From contig CAYMOV010000165.1 of assembly GCA_964392085.1 (NCBI GenBank), positions 1 through 5,446 of the forward strand: a stretch of 5,446 nucleotides of DNA, given 5' to 3'. Made by a program: the position numbers and the translations under genes. Under the pieces are notes generated by a model. It saw nothing but the letters and a program-made list of their open reading frames with translations, made no database searches and was not told the DNA's origin. This DNA comes from CAYMOV01 sp964392085. GTDB taxonomy: Bacteria; Oederibacteriota; Muellerivitia; Muellerivitales; Muellerivitaceae. Positions 1 through 5,446 of this stretch are shown one piece after another (the first letter of the stretch is position 1; every line of letters starts with the position of its first letter).

Positions 1-2810
1 ACCCCCAAGGTCGCGGACCATCCGAGGGGTTTGTTGAAATTCACCTCGACCGGATGATCCCCCTTCGTCAGGAAGGTCGACCGAGCCGCGCCGCTTTGAT
101 CGAGGACCTGACGGCCATCCAACCGCAATTCCACCCCGCCGGTGGATCCGTCCGAGGCGAATTGGTAGGTCCCCGTCTGCGGGCAATGGAGCGTTCCCGT
201 CCAACGGACCGAGAGGTATTGGGATGATACGGGATAGTCGTTTCCGTTCACGAAATTCAGCACACCGTCCCATTGGGTCAGGACGGGTTTCCCGTTCATC
301 CCCATTTGGTCGTAATACCTGCCCAAAAGACCGTGATTCGCGGGAAGGGAGGTGAATTGCGAGGCGTCCAATCTAAATTTCGCCCCATCGCATTCGATCT
401 CCAAAGGGACGCTCGAGGCCTGGGAAGGCGCGTCCCAATCCAACCGCACATGATAATAACCCGTGGGAATATTCAAAACCTGGCCCGGGACGATCGCCTG
501 ACCCGCCACCACCCACCGAAGGCGACCATACTTGGGGTCCAAGAATCTGTATTCCCCTGAACGGGACACCCACCAGCAGCCCTCAAAGACCGCGTGGTAA
601 GGGCCCGGAGGAAGGCCCTCGGGGAAATCAACCGCTTGTAATACTTTGCCGGGCTGGTTGGAGTAAATGCCCCTTAACCCCAGGGTCTTACCCACTTCCA
701 CGGGGGATACCTTGAAATAACTCACGTAGGGCCCCGCGTGGGGATCCTGGGTGATTTCGGCTTCCCCGCCTGGATAAAGCCATTGGAGGCTTGCGAGGAC
801 ACCTAAACGACCCTGTTCCAACCCGTACCAGAGCCCCCCCCCGGGTTGGCTGGGCCGACTGGCCAATACATCGGGCAAGTTCAGCCGGAAAACCCTGTTC
901 CGAACCATGTAGGTAAAATAATCCACCGTGAAGTGGGTCCAATAACGGGGCGAGATGAAACAATCGTAACCCTGCGCGCCCCATTTCGCGGCCTCCCTCC
1001 CAACCATGCTTTCAGCCGTGGAATACTCCCCCCAACACCCGAAACTATGGAACTGCTCGTCAAAATAGAGCTTGTAGTTCTGTTGGGTCATCATCAGGAG
1101 TGGAAAAGCCGCCAGGGCCACCCAGATCCAATCCCCCCAGCTTCCCGCCCATTCCCGCAACCTTCCCCAAACCGACACCAGGAGGGTCGCAGCCAAGAAT
1201 GCCACGAACGGGGTCATCCCCTGCATCCGGCTCGAATGGGCCGCGTCGATCGTAATCAGGCAGGGAATGGCCATCACCACCGCGCCCGTGAGGCCCCAGA
1301 AATACTTCCTCCGCCAAAAGCGCGACAGGGCGTAAAAGAATCCCATGAAGAACAACATTCCCGTCACATCATCGAGTTGTCGATGGTCCTGGAGGTTGTG
1401 CCTTGAGTTCGGGTCCCCCCTTCGGTTGAACATGAGGGCGGTATATTTCCAGTTCTGAAACATGGGTTGGTAGGAACCCGCCTGTTGGCAGCGGGTGAAG
1501 ATGGACAACTCCGCCTGGCGGTTGGTTCGTTGGCCGCGAAACATTGGACCGTAAATCGGCCACGACAGGACTGTGAAGAGGGCCCAAAAAGCGATGATCC
1601 GCTTAAAATTCGGGCCCACCTGTTTCCAGTTGGTCAGGGTCTCATAAACCATGAGGATCAATACGGCGAGGGGGAAAACCACGTGTGTCTGATAGGCGTA
1701 CAGGCCCACCGCCGAGAAGGTGGCCGAAAGAAGAAAGGGCCAAAGCTTCCTGACGCGAAGGCCGTATAGGAGAAACCCAAGGCACCCAAACATGAAGAAT
1801 GGAAGCAGGGTGGGCGGGAACGAGTTGCGGGCAAAGTTGATGTTCCAGCGCATGACGGCCAAGATGTAAAGGGACAGGAGGGCCATCCGGGGCCCCGCAA
1901 GTTGCCGGAAGGTCCAGTAGATCAACGGGAAGGACGCTAAGCAGACGAGTGAATACATGAGATTCAGGGAGAATTGGGTATTGGGGAAGAAAAGGAACCA
2001 AAGGGCCCCGAGGTAGATCGTGACAGGTGAGGCCGCGTAAGAGGGGCCGACATTCAAGACAAACGGGAATTTATGCTCATAAACGACCTGGAGTCCCGTC
2101 AAACCCTGGAAACCCATGTCGATAAAAACACCCGAGGGCAGGACGTCCAGTTTGTAGATCCGGAGAAAAGCCGCCAGGGCCATGATCAGGCCGAAGATTG
2201 TCCACTCAACCGAAGGGGAAACCCTGAGTTTGGCCAATCCGTCCTTTTTCCAATTCCAAAGGCCGGCGATCAGCAAGAGGATACCGGCAGAAAACCATGC
2301 CAATCCGATGGAATCGCGAATACCCTCATTCTCAAGGTTCAATTGGCCCAGGATTCCGCAAAGCAAACCCAGGACCACCAAACCAAAAGAAACAGATCCC
2401 CAGAGAGTCAGCCGAAATCGACCCGGTTTAACTTGGGTGGGCGCTAGGACGATTGGGGCTTTACCTCTTTGACCGATTTCCGATGGCGTTGGAGACGGTT
2501 CAAGTGCTGGTGGAAGTTCGGGTTGTGATAGGGATTCCTGGATGGCAAATCGGAAGATTTTCCGAAGGAGGTAACCGGCTAGGACGAGAAGGCCGATACC
2601 CGCCAGGACTTTCGAGTCGCGATAAAACCCTACTCCAAATAAAAGTGCCGCAAAACCCAACAAATAGTGGACCCATGTTCCTTGGCCTTTGATTTCGTGT
2701 GGGACGGCCTCGGATTCTAGGGTAGCAGGGATTGACTGGGGGACCTGTTTTCTGGCGGAGGGTCTATTCCTGGAAATCCGTTTAGTGGGTTTCTTGGATT
2801 TAGGCGGCAT
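1..2810 (-). CDS. GT-C (PMT/ArnT/GT39-like) membrane glycosyltransferase with C-terminal PA14 domain, 3' end outside window
   Basis: Translating back from the ATG at 2810 gives 936 codons without a stop, running off the left edge. The start is fixed by an in-frame TGA 18 bases upstream and a GAGGAG ribosome site. By eye, residues 1-22 are strongly basic. Hydrophobic helices lie near 47-63, 66-82, 135-155 and 167-186, with a Pro-rich linker (about 93-130) between the two pairs. A GT-C-like core of about ten more helices follows (about 202-575). Its first outer loop has RIYKLDVLPSGVFID, with D231 as the likely acidic catalytic residue, and RWNINFARNSF lies at 321-331. After the last helix come an extracytoplasmic domain (about 576-705), a beta-sandwich-like segment (about 736-790) and a PA14 domain (about 826-936) with GLLGRYYD, SVRWTGTL, TGTYQF and LRLDG. 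GT-C enzymes transfer sugar from polyprenyl-phosphate donors outside the membrane; acceptor and sugar are unknown. The upstream DPM1-like gene fits as donor supplier. Oddities are Met232 after D231 and a run of nine G at Gly657-659. The family is fairly sure; the exact function is not. Confidence 0.9.
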   Translation of the reverse strand, partial: MPPKSKKPTKRISRNRPSARKQVPQSIPATLESEAVPHEIKGQGTWVHYLLGFAALLFGVGFYRDSKVLAGIGLLVLAGYLLRKIFRFAIQESLSQPELPPALEPSPTPSEIGQRGKAPIVLAPTQVKPGRFRLTLWGSVSFGLVVLGLLCGILGQLNLENEGIRDSIGLAWFSAGILLLIAGLWNWKKDGLAKLRVSPSVEWTIFGLIMALAAFLRIYKLDVLPSGVFIDMGFQGLTGLQVVYEHKFPFVLNVGPSYAASPVTIYLGALWFLFFPNTQFSLNLMYSLVCLASFPLIYWTFRQLAGPRMALLSLYILAVMRWNINFARNSFPPTLLPFFMFGCLGFLLYGLRVRKLWPFLLSATFSAVGLYAYQTHVVFPLAVLILMVYETLTNWKQVGPNFKRIIAFWALFTVLSWPIYGPMFRGQRTNRQAELSIFTRCQQAGSYQPMFQNWKYTALMFNRRGDPNSRHNLQDHRQLDDVTGMLFFMGFFYALSRFWRRKYFWGLTGAVVMAIPCLITIDAAHSSRMQGMTPFVAFLAATLLVSVWGRLREWAGSWGDWIWVALAAFPLLMMTQQNYKLYFDEQFHSFGCWGEYSTAESMVGREAAKWGAQGYDCFISPRYWTHFTVDYFTYMVRNRVFRLNLPDVLASRPSQPGGGLWYGLEQGRLGVLASLQWLYPGGEAEITQDPHAGPYVSYFKVSPVEVGKTLGLRGIYSNQPGKVLQAVDFPEGLPPGPYHAVFEGCWWVSRSGEYRFLDPKYGRLRWVVAGQAIVPGQVLNIPTGYYHVRLDWDAPSQASSVPLEIECDGAKFRLDASQFTSLPANHGLLGRYYDQMGMNGKPVLTQWDGVLNFVNGNDYPVSSQYLSVRWTGTLHCPQTGTYQFASDGSTGGVELRLDGRQVLDQSGAARSTFLTKGDHPVEVNFNKPLGWSATLG
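834..842 (-). repeat. Nine-G homopolymer inside the large glycosyltransferase gene
   Basis: The coding strand has CCC, then nine G, then CTC, read as Pro-Gly-Gly-Gly-Leu (residues 656-660). The reading frame is continuous on both sides. One G fewer would bring a TAG at 803-805, about ten codons later. One G more would enter a frame that stops at 688. Either change would remove the beta-sandwich and PA14 regions but leave the membrane part intact. The tract is seen directly; any role in slippage is inference. Confidence 0.9.
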
Positions 2811-2821
2811 ACGATCCCTCG

Positions 2822-2827
2822 CTCCTC
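2822..2827 (-). promoter_or_regulatory. Ribosome binding site of the large glycosyltransferase
   Basis: The coding strand reads GAGGAG, 11 bases before the ATG at 2810. An in-frame TGA (2828-2826) overlaps this site, so no longer N-terminus is possible. The 43-base gap after the upstream gene's stop (2811-2853) shows no hairpin or T-run, which favours co-transcription of the two genes. Confidence 0.75.
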
Positions 2828-2853
2828 AAGTGTTGTATTTCGGCGGTATTGTA

Positions 2854-3567
2854 TCAGGCCTTTCCGGTTAGGCGAAGAAGCAGGACACGGCCCAAATAGG
2901 CTAAAAGAGTCCCCCCGCGAAGTTTGGAGTGGCCCTTTTGGCGGTCCTTAAAATGAATCGGGATTTCCGAGATCCGCAGGCTCCGTTGACGGCATCGATA
3001 TAGGATTTCAGTGACACAGAATGGGTCTCGCGCCCTCAAAGACGCCGGTTGGATGGCTTCCAGGGCTTTTCGGCTGTAGGCCCTGTAACCCGTCGTGGGA
3101 TCCGCTACCCTGAGGCCCAGTACGGCGTTTAAATAGGTCCTCGCGAAACGGCTGATCCAAGCTCGATACCAGGCCCGGTCCTCGTCTTGACCCCCGGGAA
3201 TGAAACGGCTTCCCAAGACCACATCCGCTTCGCCATCCTTGATCGGCTTTAAAAGGCTCCTCAAAAGTCCAGGGTCATGGGACAGGTCCGCGTCCATTTC
3301 CACAACAACATCTGCCCCCCGTCGAAGACATTCCACGAAACCATCCCGTCCGGCCCACCCCCTACCCTTGAGTTCCAAAGGGCGAAGCAACAATTCCACT
3401 CGGAACCCCTGTTTTTTCAACCTTTGGATTGCTTCCGCGGTTCCATCGGGGGAGCTATCGTCCACGAATAGGATTCGCGCCTTGGGCAGGCACTTCAAAA
3501 CCGCTTTCGCGTAATCAAGGATATTTTCACGTTCGTTGTAAGTTGGGACCATTAGGTATGTCTTCAT
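2854..3567 (-). CDS. DPM1-like family 2 glycosyltransferase (polyprenyl-phosphate sugar synthase)
   Basis: This complete 237-residue protein belongs to the dolichol-phosphate mannosyltransferase (DPM1) branch of GT-A family 2. Members move a hexose from a nucleotide sugar to a polyprenyl phosphate at the cytoplasmic face of the membrane. Visible motifs are VPTYNE (7-12), VDDSSPDGT (35-43), the metal-binding DAD in MDADLSHDP (91-99), GSRFIPGG (119-126), DPTTGYRAY (156-164), FCVTE (183-187) and EIPIHF followed by DRQKGHSK (201-215). There are no C-terminal membrane helices, so it matches the short form of the family and probably acts as a peripheral membrane protein. The ATG start is fixed by an in-frame TAG six bases upstream and a GGGAG site 11 bases away. 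It lies 43 bases before the GT-C gene on the same strand, and its lipid-linked product would be the natural donor for that enzyme. Whether the sugar is mannose, glucose or another hexose cannot be read from the sequence. Confidence 0.96.
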   Translation of the reverse strand: MKTYLMVPTYNERENILDYAKAVLKCLPKARILFVDDSSPDGTAEAIQRLKKQGFRVELLLRPLELKGRGWAGRDGFVECLRRGADVVVEMDADLSHDPGLLRSLLKPIKDGEADVVLGSRFIPGGQDEDRAWYRAWISRFARTYLNAVLGLRVADPTTGYRAYSRKALEAIQPASLRARDPFCVTEILYRCRQRSLRISEIPIHFKDRQKGHSKLRGGTLLAYLGRVLLLRLTGKA

Positions 3568-3578
3568 CTTCTACAGAA

Positions 3579-3583
3579 CTCCC
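3579..3583 (-). promoter_or_regulatory. Ribosome binding site of the DPM1-like gene
   Basis: GGGAG on the coding strand lies 11 bases before the ATG at 3567, the same spacing as for the downstream GT-C gene. An in-frame TAG between this site and the ATG rules out an earlier start. Confidence 0.65.
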
Positions 3584-3616
3584 TTTTTTTGGTTTATCAT
3601 GTTATCAAAATCAATC

Positions 3617-3621
3617 AGGAG
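3617..3621 (+). promoter_or_regulatory. Ribosome binding site that places the methyltransferase start at TTG 3628
   Basis: AGGAG is followed after six bases by TTG (3628-3630), which is ideal spacing. The frame is open further upstream to another TTG at 3589, but that codon has a T-rich stretch and no Shine-Dalgarno match in front of it. The TTG at 3628 is therefore the better start, and it removes 13 residues from the longest possible reading. Confidence 0.75.
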
Positions 3622-3627
3622 TTTTCA

Positions 3628-4596
3628 TTGCGGCCTGCCAAGCGTTTTCCTCAACCAGCCACCTGCGGGTTATGTCACGAGACTATCCTCGAGACTTACG
3701 TCCCCAAAATGTACCATTTCGAGGGTAAAGACTACGACCTTTTACGTTGTCGAAATTGCGGTAATGTCCAGGTTTGGCCCATGTTGGATGACCGAACTGT
3801 CGCACGGTTGTACCAAAGTGTGGATTATTATAAGACTGATTATGATTCCGGGGTCACTTCTGGATCCTATGCACAAAACCTAAAGTCGATCCTTGAGCGG
3901 CAAAGCTTCGCCTTGGAAATCCTAAAAAAATATCATCCCAAACCAGGCACTCTCCTAGAAATCGGGTGTGCCGAGGGTTTTTTCTTGGAAACGGTCCGGA
4001 ACCTGGGATGGCGGGTTCAGGGCGTTGAAATCGGGCGATCCGCCGCCGCCGCCGCGCGGAAACGTGGCTTACTTGTCAAAAACCAATCCCTTCAAAATTG
4101 CCGATTCGCGGCCAGATCCTTTGATGCTGTTTACATGGGGGATGTATTCGAGCATCTTCCAAACCCCACGGAATACCTCCAAGAAATCCGTCGAATTCTC
4201 AAGAGAGATGGAAACCTGATTGTCAAATGCCCCCATTTTTTGAATTCCCGGGTGTTTCGGCTGATCTACGGGGCGGCAAAATCGTTTAAACCCTTCCACA
4301 AAGGAAAATCAAGGCTTTTAGGACTGATGAAAATACCCTGGCACCGGCCCGGGCCCGGCCGACCCTACCACCTTTACGAGTACAACTCACGGACGTTGAA
4401 ATCATTGATGAATAGCCAGGGACTTGAAGTGGTTGAAATACGCAACGAAGTCATTCGGATCACATTCGCGGACCAATTCGCACGCGGTCTACCAGTCGTT
4501 TTATTATCGGGTTTATTCAATGCATGCCGTTGGGCATGTATCATTGCGGGATTGCCCATCGGAAGCACAATAGCCGTTGTGCGAATGAGGCAGTGA
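3628..4596 (+). CDS. Class I SAM-dependent methyltransferase with N-terminal zinc ribbon
   Basis: From the TTG start this is a 322-residue protein. Residues 13-44 hold a zinc-ribbon pattern, CGLC (13-16) and CRNC (41-44), often found in front of methyltransferases of sugar and surface-polysaccharide clusters. The Rossmann-type SAM domain follows: motif I LLEIGCAEGFFL (109-120), acidic E134 after strand 2 for the SAM ribose, DAVYMGDVFEHLPNP (166-180), then LKRDGNLIVKCP (191-202). PYHLYEYNSRTL (246-257) matches the conserved late segment of the Methyltransf_23 type. Residues 288-318 are hydrophobic and may rest on the membrane. The gene is divergent from the DPM1-like gene and converges with the next gene, so it has its own transcript. 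A sampled stretch is more AT-rich than the core of the large gene, which may mean separate acquisition. The substrate is unknown; a sugar, glycolipid or glycan precursor is likely from context. Confidence 0.93.
   Translation: MRPAKRFPQPATCGLCHETILETYVPKMYHFEGKDYDLLRCRNCGNVQVWPMLDDRTVARLYQSVDYYKTDYDSGVTSGSYAQNLKSILERQSFALEILKKYHPKPGTLLEIGCAEGFFLETVRNLGWRVQGVEIGRSAAAAARKRGLLVKNQSLQNCRFAARSFDAVYMGDVFEHLPNPTEYLQEIRRILKRDGNLIVKCPHFLNSRVFRLIYGAAKSFKPFHKGKSRLLGLMKIPWHRPGPGRPYHLYEYNSRTLKSLMNSQGLEVVEIRNEVIRITFADQFARGLPVVLLSGLFNACRWACIIAGLPIGSTIAVVRMRQ
4520..4541 (+). other. Hairpin in the 3' part of the methyltransferase gene
   Basis: ATGCATGCC and GGCATGTAT can pair as a nine-base stem with one G-U pair around the loop GTTG. 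It lies inside the coding frame, about 55 bases before the stop. On the minus strand it falls 63-84 bases past the stop of the opposing gene, but there the wobble pair becomes a mismatch and no T-run follows. It could help end transcription or be chance. Confidence 0.3.
4565..4582. terminator. Weak hairpin at the convergent gene ends, possible terminator without T-run
   Basis: GCACAA and TTGTGC form a perfect six-base stem with a six-base loop. It sits 12 bases before the methyltransferase stop and 22 bases past the stop of the minus-strand gene. No T-run follows on either strand, so it is not a standard intrinsic terminator. The two genes end only seven bases apart, so any terminators must lie inside the opposing coding sequences. 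Confidence 0.2.
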
Positions 4597-4603
4597 GGGA
4601 AGG

Positions 4604-5446
4604 CTACCACTGGCCGAAATCTCTCGGCTCTTTGTCCCCGGGATAAACCGCTTGGACCGGAGGCGTGATCAAACCGTATTGGTAGAGAGTCCTCAATGTG
4701 ACGTGATGTTCCCCGGCCATCAGTTCGATGGACCCCTCCACCTTGACTGAAGATCGGGGCCTGATGCTGATAAAACGCTTCCCGTCGATTTCCAGATCCA
4801 AGTAATTGGCCGTGGTTGACTGAAAATCGTATTTTCCATTCACCGGCGCTGTCCAGACCTTGTCGAGACGCAAGGTGTGTTGCGCCGTTGCGACGGACGG
4901 GTTAAACGGGGCCGCCGGATCCTGGACATGGTCCTCCCAAACAATGATGCCTCGGTTCATCCCCATTCGATGAGCAAACACCTGCCTTCTCCAAGTTCCC
5001 ACGGGATAGCGACGGATATAGATCCATTTCCTCTCGGGAACGTCCGGGGCCACGACCGGCAGAGAGGCTGCGGGAATGTAAACACGATAAAATGCCGGTG
5101 GTCCATTCGGGTTCTGAAAAGCCTGCCGGGTCAATTCCCACCGCGCTGTTGGATATTCAAGTCGCAGTCTATCGATCGCCTTCTTTTGGACCGGTGAAAC
5201 ATAAACCGCCACGTCTGGGGGCGGTTCCGTTTCGTCCAGGCCTATTTCACCGCAACCGTCCATCAAGGCGTAAATATCCCATCCAAACCCGTCCTCCAAA
5301 ACGCATTGGCTTGGAAAGGAAAAGAATTCACCAGAGGGATGGAGGAAACACCAGTAATGGGGCGCGTCCTTCCTGAGGCTCATGTGAACCAAACCATCAT
5401 TGGTGCGGCTACTGGCTAACTTTGTGAAGAACCGGTAATCCATGAC
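4604..5446 (-). CDS. C-terminal part of a probable paralogous GT-C membrane glycosyltransferase (PA14-like tail), 5' end outside window
   Basis: The frame is open to the right edge and ends at the TAG at 4606-4604. It gives 280 residues, counting the Val codon before the ATG at 5443. That ATG is probably internal: there is no signal peptide or membrane helix after it, and the sequence resembles the extracytoplasmic part of the large protein encoded at 1-2810. Numbering from that Met, residues 84-124 have the L-x-LYP or L-x-EYP, then GP and FY/YF pattern found at 671-703 of the large protein. Residues 159-225 (MGMN, VWED, VWTAP, NGKYDF, LEIDGKRF) follow the order of its PA14 domain (MGMN, TQWDG, VRWTG, TGTYQF, LRLDGRQV). 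The tail ends about 25 residues after the last predicted strand. Membrane helices are expected upstream, outside the window. A separate soluble PA14-like protein is a less likely alternative. Confidence 0.82.
   Translation of the reverse strand, partial: VMDYRFFTKLASSRTNDGLVHMSLRKDAPHYWCFLHPSGEFFSFPSQCVLEDGFGWDIYALMDGCGEIGLDETEPPPDVAVYVSPVQKKAIDRLRLEYPTARWELTRQAFQNPNGPPAFYRVYIPAASLPVVAPDVPERKWIYIRRYPVGTWRRQVFAHRMGMNRGIIVWEDHVQDPAAPFNPSVATAQHTLRLDKVWTAPVNGKYDFQSTTANYLDLEIDGKRFISIRPRSSVKVEGSIELMAGEHHVTLRTLYQYGLITPPVQAVYPGDKEPRDFGQW

Larger units (their letters stand above)
3568..3627. promoter_or_regulatory. 60-bp divergent spacer between glycosyltransferase and methyltransferase genes
   Basis: The start codons of two divergent genes lie on either side of this AT-rich stretch. 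It holds both ribosome sites: GGGAG on the minus strand (3583-3579) preceded by a run of seven A, and AGGAG on the plus strand (3617-3621). Between them TTATCA occurs twice as a direct repeat eight bases apart (3594-3599 and 3602-3607), giving TGATAA twice on the minus strand. These could be -10-like elements or a small operator. I found no convincing -35 box at the right distance on either strand, so the promoters are not placed and may reach into the coding regions. Confidence 0.4.

Noticed and set aside
846..1406. Plus-strand open frame of 186 codons.
   Set aside because: It lies wholly opposite the large glycosyltransferase frame, is rich in Pro, His and Arg as expected of a shadow of a membrane protein gene, and shows no recognisable motif.
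1642..2001. Minus-strand open frame of 119 codons, and an overlapping one at 1658-1900.
   Set aside because: Both are out-of-frame readings of the same strand as the large gene, whose own frame encodes convincing membrane helices and the RWNINFARNSF motif here.
2073..2447. Plus-strand open frames of about 100-124 codons opposite the 5' part of the large gene.
   Set aside because: They are rich in Gln, Lys and Pro, have no family resemblance and are fully covered by the minus-strand gene.
3589..3627. Longer methyltransferase start at TTG 3589, adding 13 residues.
   Set aside because: There is no ribosome site in front of it, whereas the TTG at 3628 has AGGAG at ideal spacing.
4346..4355. GC-only palindrome GGCCCGGGCC in the methyltransferase gene.
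   Set aside because: It is explained by the codons of an Arg-Pro-Gly-Pro-Gly-Arg-Pro loop, and nothing else suggests a regulatory or mobile role.
5441..5443. ATG at 5443 as the true start of the right-hand gene.
   Set aside because: The frame is open to the edge, no upstream context is visible, and similarity to the C-terminal part of the large protein suggests an internal Met.
1..5446. Search for tRNA, rRNA, CRISPR repeats, insertion sequences and attachment sites.
   Set aside because: Almost all of the window is covered by four coding frames. No repeat arrays, terminal inverted repeats, transposase motifs or RNA gene signatures were seen.

Overview
The window carries four protein-coding genes. 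Three are on the minus strand and one is on the plus strand, and together they look like a surface glycosylation locus of a bacterium. The genes have Shine-Dalgarno sites, one has a TTG start, and they are tightly packed, so the source is bacterial. Base composition is moderate to high GC by eye, near 60% in the large gene and nearer 50% in the methyltransferase and in the 5' part of the large gene. I cannot name a lineage. Large PMT/ArnT-like membrane proteins with PA14-type tails suggest a Gram-negative or uncultured candidate phylum, but this is only an impression.

Layout from left to right. Positions 1-2810 (minus) are one uninterrupted reading frame of 936 codons whose 3' end lies outside the window. 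It encodes a polytopic membrane protein of the GT-C (PMT/ArnT/GT39-like) glycosyltransferase type. The protein has a basic N-terminal tail, four extra predicted membrane helices, a GT-C-like core, an extracytoplasmic domain, a beta-sandwich-like segment and a PA14 domain. Positions 2854-3567 (minus) encode a complete DPM1-like family 2 glycosyltransferase (polyprenyl-phosphate sugar synthase), 43 bases upstream of the large gene and probably in the same transcript. A 60-bp divergent spacer follows (3568-3627). Positions 3628-4596 (plus) encode a class I SAM-dependent methyltransferase with an N-terminal zinc ribbon. Seven bases further on it converges with the 3' end of a fourth gene (4604-5446, minus), whose 5' end lies outside the window. 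That gene's product resembles the extracytoplasmic C-terminal part of the large protein, so it is probably a second, paralogous membrane glycosyltransferase.

Proposed division of labour (inference). The DPM1-like enzyme charges a polyprenyl phosphate with a hexose at the cytoplasmic face. The GT-C enzymes then use the flipped lipid-linked sugar on the outside. The PA14-type domains may bind carbohydrate there, and the methyltransferase may modify a sugar or lipid of the same glycan. No RNA gene, CRISPR array, insertion sequence, integrase or attachment site was seen. Nothing looks like a radically new system. The points most worth checking are the PA14-tailed GT-C architecture with extra N-terminal helices, a missing second acidic residue in its first loop, an in-frame run of nine G, and the paralogous genes on either side of the DPM1/methyltransferase pair.
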